Shown: piece by piece, positions 8,501 through 10,969 of the stretch
How positions within the stretch are numbered: position 1 is the first letter of the stretch
Layout: each line of letters begins with the position of its first letter
Assembly: GCA_031266955.1 (NCBI GenBank)
Contig: JAISAA010000127.1
Coordinates: 1-10,969 of the forward strand
From: Oscillospiraceae bacterium
GTDB taxonomy: Bacteria > Bacillota > Clostridia > Oscillospirales > Oscillospiraceae
Direction: 5' to 3'
DNA: 10,969 bases
Made by a program: the position numbers and the translations under genes
The notes under the pieces: generated by a model
Databases searched by the model: none
Told to the model about the DNA's origin: nothing
Seen by the model: the letters and a program-made list of their open reading frames with translations, nothing else

Positions 8501-9491
8501 GCGGATTTACCGGCGTCCCGTAGTTAATAGTCGCGGTGATCGCCGAGTTGTTGACTCCCGCGCCGCCCGGCCAATTGCCCCCGGCGTTCGGGTCTATGAC
8601 AACTTTCAGAGAGCCGCCCGAGATAAACAGATTACCGGTCGTAGTGCCGCTGTCACCGCGCCCGATGGCGGAGCCGCTGAAATCCACATTGATGAGCGTC
8701 GAGCCGCCCGTTATGTAGACGTTACCCGCGCACTGCCCTTGGTTGCTCGCTCCAATAGCCGCGCCGCGCGCGTTCGTCTCGACGCAGAGAATACCGCCCG
8801 ATATCGTTATATCGTCGTTTATCGTACCGGTAGTGTCGTCGCCGCCGATAGTGGCGCCGGTCTGCGTGCCCTTGGCGAATGTGTTGCCGCTCGCGAAAGT
8901 GATCGCGCCGCAAGCCTCAGTTGTGTTGCCGCCTATCGCGGCGGAACCGCTGCTTTTATAGAGGTAGAGGTTTGACGTGGACGTTCCGGTGATCGTCAGC
9001 GCACTCCCCTTGCCTACGTGAACCGCAGCAGCGTTGTTATAGCCGTTGCTCTCGAGGATAGCACTTGACCCGGACGCCACGGAAAGCGTGTTGCCCGCTC
9101 CCCTGAAATCAATGACGTTGCCGCCGCTATACGGCGACGAGGCATACACGTCTTGCAATATGAGATTTGCGCCTGTGTTCGGCGCCGTGCCCGCGATTTT
9201 TGCGTCGATAGTAAGCGCGGTGTTCGGCGTACTCGTTTGCAGCGTGCCGTTGCCGACGAGCGTGACCGCATCACTGGTTTCAAGATATATGACACCGTTT
9301 ATCGCTCCGGGGTCGAGCTGGTAGCTGCCACCCGAGGTGATATGTGTGTCCGCTCCGATAGTCGGCGGCGCGTCAGTAGCTGGTGCCGATGCAGCTGATG
9401 CCGTGACGCCGAGTCCGGCGACCATTGAGAATACCATTGCCAGCGACAGGAACAGCGCCAGCAGCTTGCGCGTGTTTTGCTTTGTTTGCAT
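5589..9491 (-). CDS. Secreted beta-helix/GLUG-motif surface protein lacking an evident wall anchor
   Basis: A 1300-residue secreted protein. I start it at the ATG at 9491 rather than at an in-frame codon at 9551, because AGGGAG lies nine bases upstream and the product begins with a typical Gram-positive signal peptide (MQTKQNTRK, hydrophobic core, cleavage near ASA/A at about 33). Domains by residue: 45-330 a right-handed beta-helix with recurring AAIG and ISGG/ITGG turns; 438-517, 518-597 and 598-677 three tandem B-repeat-like units of about 80 residues; 680-1060 a GLUG beta-helix (SAAPYTISNAAGLAKL entry, FDGNG turn, GGIVGYA coils, DYPILRPQ exit); 1065-1300 a second beta-helix with GGAIF, MTGGTITGN and GNGIYV coils. 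The chain then stops at GVR-TAA with no SLH, LPXTG, choline-binding or transmembrane tail. It is probably co-transcribed with the SLH protein 118 bp downstream. It could be shed, held by that neighbour, or truncated at a domain boundary. Adhesin or glycan binder is inferred from fold only. Confidence 0.9.
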   Translation of the reverse strand: MQTKQNTRKLLALFLSLAMVFSMVAGLGVTASAASAPATDAPPTIGADTHITSGGSYQLDPGAINGVIYLETSDAVTLVGNGTLQTSTPNTALTIDAKIAGTAPNTGANLILQDVYASSPYSGGNVIDFRGAGNTLSVASGSSAILESNGYNNAAAVHVGKGSALTITGTSTSNLYLYKSSGSAAIGGNTTEACGAITFASGNTFAKGTQTGATIGGDDTTGTINDDITISGGILCVETNARGAAIGASNQGQCAGNVYITGGSTLINVDFSGSAIGRGDSGTTTGNLFISGGSLKVVIDPNAGGNWPGGAGVNNSAITATINYGTPVNPQHGNVAEVSVSSLDISGNLTAVFNPNGQSPAVVYNQVGLNQYDYNASQTYTPENWKANPDNTNLYLYGPEGTTGYIAVSDSTASGTQNYSYTSSTPSPSSYFTLASTANKIVSFFADNATVTVGAAQVNYATVAPNGNLTFTVAANTGFTVTGVSDNGAPIGAAAGTYTLSNVTTNHRIVVTTSPQVTYNVTFTGANATVYDTDGNIITSATIDAGGTLPFSVVPASGYGIANVAASNGTVTNLGGGNYQLGGVTADTTVTITAEQIYNVAFSGGSDQVRVNGVSTTTSTILNNGTLNFTIVPDLGYELDTTNPPTASSGTVTANPDGSYTLSGVNANTTVAITTKGSANYWTSATPGTWGGSGTSAAPYTISNAAGLAKLLQDVNSGISYSGNYFILTNDIDLSGGNLWAPIGGGRDLITTTGVIPTPVASSNYFAGSFDGNGKAISGMTLTIPAANSGSGAYGLFGYVNDGTIMNLSVFGTVTSDQDIDAVGGIVGYAGYTATQGTLFRLSNAAAISLTNSSVSETGGIAGVLANFSTGTVTISESANIAPITGRSRLGGVVGAAYSSGSAVTVSMCFNKGNITADDSSGRSYVGGVVGYSMGAINDSYNQGNIVTGTGDIYAGGIAGLLNGASSPNGSISDSYNTGLVSGSGISLQALFGYADNSPRVQVSDSGFLDNMAQDQLGATLSNVWHQSQQFMQSQSVLGGTYLSTTFFTQFSADYPILRPQVLTISSGDVDDFANALDALTVAVNTIVINSLPISISGAVTIDIAPVDGRIYRAPGSIVDMIAVASGGALTITSGVIDGNTEAAGVTGSIISVSGGTLTLNGGTLQNNSTTGNGGAIFINVGSVTMTGGTITGNTATLGNGIYVTASNQLTLSPSGSNTITFGTSNNIYLPGGVSFIIGADLGVGVNGTIGLTFGSPNEGDLVATASDQTMAGNSVVKLVPAGTVVLDVDGSDILIAGVR

Positions 9492-9700
9492 TTGATTTGT
9501 CTCCCTTTCAATGAATTGTGTTTTCGCACCGCCCGCCTGTTCCACCAACACACGCTTGCGGGCAAGGCGGTGTTGTATGATCGTGAAAATGCTTTGAGCT
9601 CACTCGTAAATTTAAGCTCCGCAGCTTTCAATATCCGCCGCAGCTCCTGCTATCCTCCTTCCTCATCAGGTGCGGCGATGTCAATTTGCTCCGTTTCCCC
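9492..9700 (-). other. 5' leader and upstream region of the 1300-residue protein; no clear promoter
   Basis: This stretch precedes the minus-strand gene. A 7-bp stem CACCGCC (9527-9533) with GGCGGTG (9566-9572) encloses a smaller CTTG/CAAG hairpin (9555-9566), so the mRNA leader is structured just above the RBS. A TTGACA occurs on the minus strand at 9684-9679 but has no -10 box at 16-18 bp. I recognise no riboswitch motif here. Confidence 0.4.
9501..9506 (-). promoter_or_regulatory. Ribosome binding site that fixes the start of the 1300-residue protein
   Basis: The minus strand reads AGGGAG, then nine bases, then ATG at 9491. This site plus the signal peptide decides the start against the longer in-frame option at 9551. 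Confidence 0.75.
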
Positions 9701-9775
9701 TGTACACGGACTCAGGCGTTTTGCCTTTGTCTGGAAGGCACAGTCGTTTCCGACTGTCCCGTCAAGCGCCGGAGA

Positions 9776-9792
9776 TCGGGCAAATTGCCCGA
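9776..9792. repeat. 17-bp odd palindrome
   Basis: TCGGGCAA (9776-9783) and TTGCCCGA (9785-9792) are perfect complements about a central A. Nearby ACAGTCG (9740-9746) pairs with CGACTGT (9751-9757). Both belong to the palindrome-rich stretch between the surface genes and the RNA locus. Their role is unknown. Confidence 0.5.
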
Positions 9793-9798
9793 ATAGGC

Positions 9799-9818
9799 GG
9801 GCGGATCGCCATCCGCCC
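9799..9818. repeat. REP-like palindrome with CTAC tail, copy 3
   Basis: Arms GGGCGGAT (9799-9806) and ATCCGCCC (9811-9818) surround CGCC and are followed by CTAC, as in the two copies at the opposite end of the window and in the same orientation. The shared core and tail over 9.5 kb indicate an interspersed repeat family. Confidence 0.55.
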
Positions 9819-9916
9819 CTACCGGCGCGAGGTACGCTCGGAGGCGTACTCGGCTGTTTTCCGGCTTTTGCAAAGCCTCGGATCGAACCGACAGGAACAA
9901 CAGCTTCGGAGCAAAA

Positions 9917-9941
9917 CGTACACTATTATATAATAGGTACG
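9917..9941. repeat. AT-rich palindrome with GTAC-type flanks
   Basis: A perfect 14-bp palindrome CTATTATATAATAG (9923-9936) is extended by CGTAC (9917-9921) and GTACG (9937-9941), with one extra A at 9922. It contains TATAAT on both strands but no matching -35 box on either, so a binding site or repeat core fits better than a promoter. Confidence 0.5.
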
Positions 9942-10004
9942 CGCGGTGGAATGGATATCGCGTATGTAAACCCTTTTTAGGGGGATTACCTGAGTTACAA
10001 CCCC

Positions 10005-10073
10005 CGGCGCTTCGCGCCGACCCCTTCTCGGAAGGGGTCTTTGCCTATGTCCCGGCCCCTTCTCAGAAGGGGC
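10005..10073. repeat. Cluster of three hairpins including a duplicated CCCCTTC...GAAGGGG unit
   Basis: CGGCGC/GCGCCG (10005-10019), CCCCTTC/GAAGGGG (10021-10037) and GCCCCTTC/GAAGGGGC (10055-10073) stand in a row. The last two are near-identical and about 35 bp apart. No U-tract follows on either strand. The rest of 9820-10150 shows no gene. Confidence 0.55.
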
Positions 10074-10155
10074 TCCCGCCGCAGCGGGTGGGGTTGTACG
10101 CGCGGTGGGGTTGGGTCTCGTCCGCGCGCCATGCCGGTCCCTCACCGGCGCGCGC

Positions 10156-10204
10156 AAAAACGCGGCGCTCTTTCTCTAATGGTTTAGGAAGAAAGAGCGC
10201 CGCG
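10156..10204 (-). terminator. Strong minus-strand intrinsic terminator
   Basis: Arms of 15 bp (10190-10204 with 10161-10175) pair perfectly, and a further 4 bp CTAA/TTAG lie inside past a 2-base bulge. On the minus strand the stem is followed directly by TTTTT (10160-10156). It would end transcripts coming from the minus-strand promoter at 10474-10502 before they reach the surface genes. Confidence 0.75.
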
Positions 10205-10287
10205 GCCGGTGTTTTGAACCAAAACACATTCCGTGTTGTTCTTCCTTCTATACGGGTACGGACCGGGGATTTCCGTCCTGCGAAGGC

Positions 10288-10467
10288 GGCCATTGCCACC
10301 CTGTGAGCATTTCTGCGCAGGCGCCCGTCCGCAAATGAAAACGGCGGGGCTGAGAGGAACCTTGATGTGTGCTTATTCGGTTGGGGGGCGCGGCGCTTGC
10401 GCCGGGCCCACAGGCGGAGGAAGGTTCAGGAGCATTTGCCTGTTATTTACCCTGATTCCAATTGCCG
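10288..10467 (-). ncRNA. Candidate structured small RNA, 6S-like in size and shape
   Basis: No protein gene is evident here, yet a consensus promoter fires into it with a predicted start near 10467. The first bases, GGCAATTG (10466-10459), can pair with CAATGGCC (10295-10288) at 7 of 8 positions, which closes a rod of about 180 nt. Nested arms follow: GCAAATG/CATTTGC (10439-10433 with 10337-10331), GAACCTT/AAGGTTC (10427-10421 with 10363-10357) and a CGGCGC/GCGCCG tip (10404-10391). A 5-nt versus 19-nt asymmetric loop lies between the second and third arms. A long imperfect rod with a large internal loop, about 180-200 nt and sigma-A driven, is the known architecture of 6S RNA, which occupies RNA polymerase. 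That identity is inferred from shape only. If not trimmed, the RNA could run on to the terminator at 10156, about 310 nt. Confidence 0.4.
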
Positions 10468-10473
10468 GTATCC

Positions 10474-10502
10474 ATTATATAGCGGAGGGGGGAGCTTGTC
10501 AA
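10474..10502 (-). promoter_or_regulatory. Consensus sigma-A promoter, minus strand
   Basis: TTGACA (10502-10497), a 17-bp spacer and TATAAT (10479-10474) match the consensus at all twelve positions. An A/T-run region lies just upstream and could act as an UP element. It directs transcription leftwards into the candidate small RNA. Confidence 0.88.
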
Positions 10503-10546
10503 TAGGCTGATGAAAAAATTTTTTTTTAGAATTTGAAAAATTTATG
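10503..10546. promoter_or_regulatory. AT-rich spacer shared by two divergent promoters
   Basis: The 44 bp between the two -35 boxes consist mainly of A-runs and a run of nine T's, in a GC-rich setting. Such tracts upstream of -35 boxes are known UP-element-like or bendable DNA, and here one spacer could serve both directions. Confidence 0.55.
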
Positions 10547-10575
10547 TTGACAAGGCCGCCGAGTGCTGTTATACT
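10547..10575 (+). promoter_or_regulatory. Near-consensus sigma-A promoter, plus strand
   Basis: TTGACA (10547-10552), a 17-bp spacer and TATACT (10570-10575) match 11 of 12 consensus bases, and the upstream flank is AT-rich. The predicted start is near 10582. It faces away from the minus-strand promoter at 10474-10502. Confidence 0.85.
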
Positions 10576-10581
10576 CTCGAA

Positions 10582-10879
10582 GTCTCTCTTTTTGAGGCGC
10601 TGTTGAGACGTGTGCCCGCAAGGGCCGCGCGTTCGGAAAACGGAGCCGAAAGGCAAAGAGGAAAGAGAGCGATGCGGTGAACCGGGAGATTGCGGGCGCG
10701 TATACGTCCGGTAACTTTCGGGGAGTATGTCCGGGGAAGGCTCGCAAGCGCGCGTGTTTCCTGTAATCGGGCGGCTGAGAAACGCTTACTGCGGCTGCGT
10801 GGATACGTATATCGCGCGCGCGTTGACTGCCGGAAAAAGCCGAAATTTGAATTCGGATTTGGCTTTGCCGGCTTGTTTT
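10582..10879 (+). ncRNA. Candidate structured RNA or mRNA leader, about 300 nt
   Basis: Bounded by a strong promoter and a terminator-like hairpin, this stretch has no long ORF. Visible pairings are CTCTCTTT (10584-10591) with AAAGAGAG (10662-10669), enclosing GCCC-GCAA-GGGC (10614-10625, a GNRA-type tetraloop) and TTCGG/CCGAA (10632-10636 with 10646-10650), which gives a branched fold. The long-range arm overlaps the purine-rich GAGGAAAG (10658-10665), the only Shine-Dalgarno-like site. Behind it lie ATG-CGG-TGA (10672-10680) and an overlapping 29-codon GTG frame (10677-10766). So this could be a stand-alone RNA or a regulated leader with a small peptide. I see none of the hallmark sequences of RNase P, tmRNA, SRP RNA, T-boxes or common riboswitches. 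Confidence 0.4.
10829..10879 (+). terminator. Probable intrinsic terminator or attenuator, plus strand
   Basis: GCCGG (10829-10833) pairs with CCGGC (10868-10872) and AAAGCC (10836-10841) with GGCTTT (10861-10866), with further weak pairing inside. TTGTTTT follows at 10873-10879. It closes the transcript from the promoter at 10547. If a gene lies beyond the window this could be an attenuator instead. Confidence 0.6.
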
Positions 10880-10938
10880 ACAAAGCGCGAATGATACGCA
10901 CGGCGGCGCGTACAGAAATTCTCACCCGAAACGGACTG

Positions 10939-10964
10939 CCGCGCGGCGCTTTACGCCGCGGCGG
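10939..10964. repeat. GC-rich inverted repeat at the right edge
   Basis: A 10-bp stem (10939-10948 with 10954-10964, one bulged G) closes on CTTTA. No U-tract is visible before the window ends. From 10880 on I see no gene. Confidence 0.5.
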
Positions 10965-10969
10965 ACAAA

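Noticed and set aside
8496..8975. 159-codon plus-strand frame within the 1300-residue protein gene
   Set aside because: Antisense shadow of beta-helix coding sequence; no RBS or domain.
9492..9551. Longer start for the 1300-residue protein
   Set aside because: The 20 extra residues would push the signal peptide inward and lack an RBS, while AGGGAG sits correctly before the ATG at 9491.
9679..9684. Minus-strand TTGACA as a promoter for the surface genes
   Set aside because: No acceptable -10 hexamer at 16-18 bp; the 17-bp position reads GAAGGA.
9925..9934. TATAAT boxes in the AT palindrome as promoters
   Set aside because: The 17-bp upstream positions read TCGGAG (plus) and CATTCC (minus), not -35 boxes; the palindrome itself explains the sequence.
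9477..9980. 167-codon plus-strand frame over the intergenic region
   Set aside because: It starts inside the signal-peptide coding region of the opposite gene and runs through several palindromic repeats, with no RBS or family resemblance.
10063..10299. 78-codon minus-strand frame downstream of the minus promoter
   Set aside because: It runs straight through the strong terminator hairpin and its U-tract and has no good RBS; more likely structured non-coding or repeat sequence.
1..10969. CRISPR array, tRNA, rRNA or transposase
   Set aside because: No regularly spaced direct repeats, no tRNA cloverleaf or rRNA segments, and no transposase or integrase frame were seen on either strand.

Overview
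The window is a GC-rich (about 55-65%) piece of a low-copy bacterial chromosome. Signal peptides, S-layer homology (SLH) domains, GLUG-motif beta-helices and sigma-A promoters point to an anaerobic, probably gut-type member of the Clostridia (Firmicutes). This host call is an inference from protein style; there is no marker gene.

Layout: positions 1-292 are a non-coding patch of strong hairpins lying downstream of the first large gene, one of which looks like its terminator. Two very large genes fill 293-9491, both on the minus strand and 118 bp apart. The upstream one (5589-9491) encodes a 1300-residue secreted beta-helix/GLUG protein with no visible wall anchor. The downstream one (293-5470) encodes a 1725-residue protein: signal peptide, cohesin-like domain, B-repeat-like segment, two rounds of GLUG beta-helix plus beta-sandwich, and three C-terminal SLH domains. 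They look like a co-transcribed pair of surface proteins, adhesins or ligand binders, with the second held on the wall polysaccharide. No enzyme active site is apparent in either.

Positions 9492-10969 hold no convincing protein gene. From 9700 to 10090 there is a second mosaic of palindromes, one of which shares the GGGCGG...CCGCCC-CTAC design found at the left edge. From about 10156 to 10880 lies the most interesting part: two back-to-back sigma-A promoters with near-perfect boxes and 17-bp spacers, firing in opposite directions out of a short AT-rich spacer. Each leads into about 300 bp of highly structured sequence without a good ORF and ending in a terminator-like hairpin. The minus-strand product can fold into a rod of about 180 nt whose 5' end, at the predicted start site, pairs with its 3' end. 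This is the size and shape of 6S RNA, though I cannot confirm that identity. The plus-strand product is an unrecognised structured RNA or the leader of a gene beyond the window.
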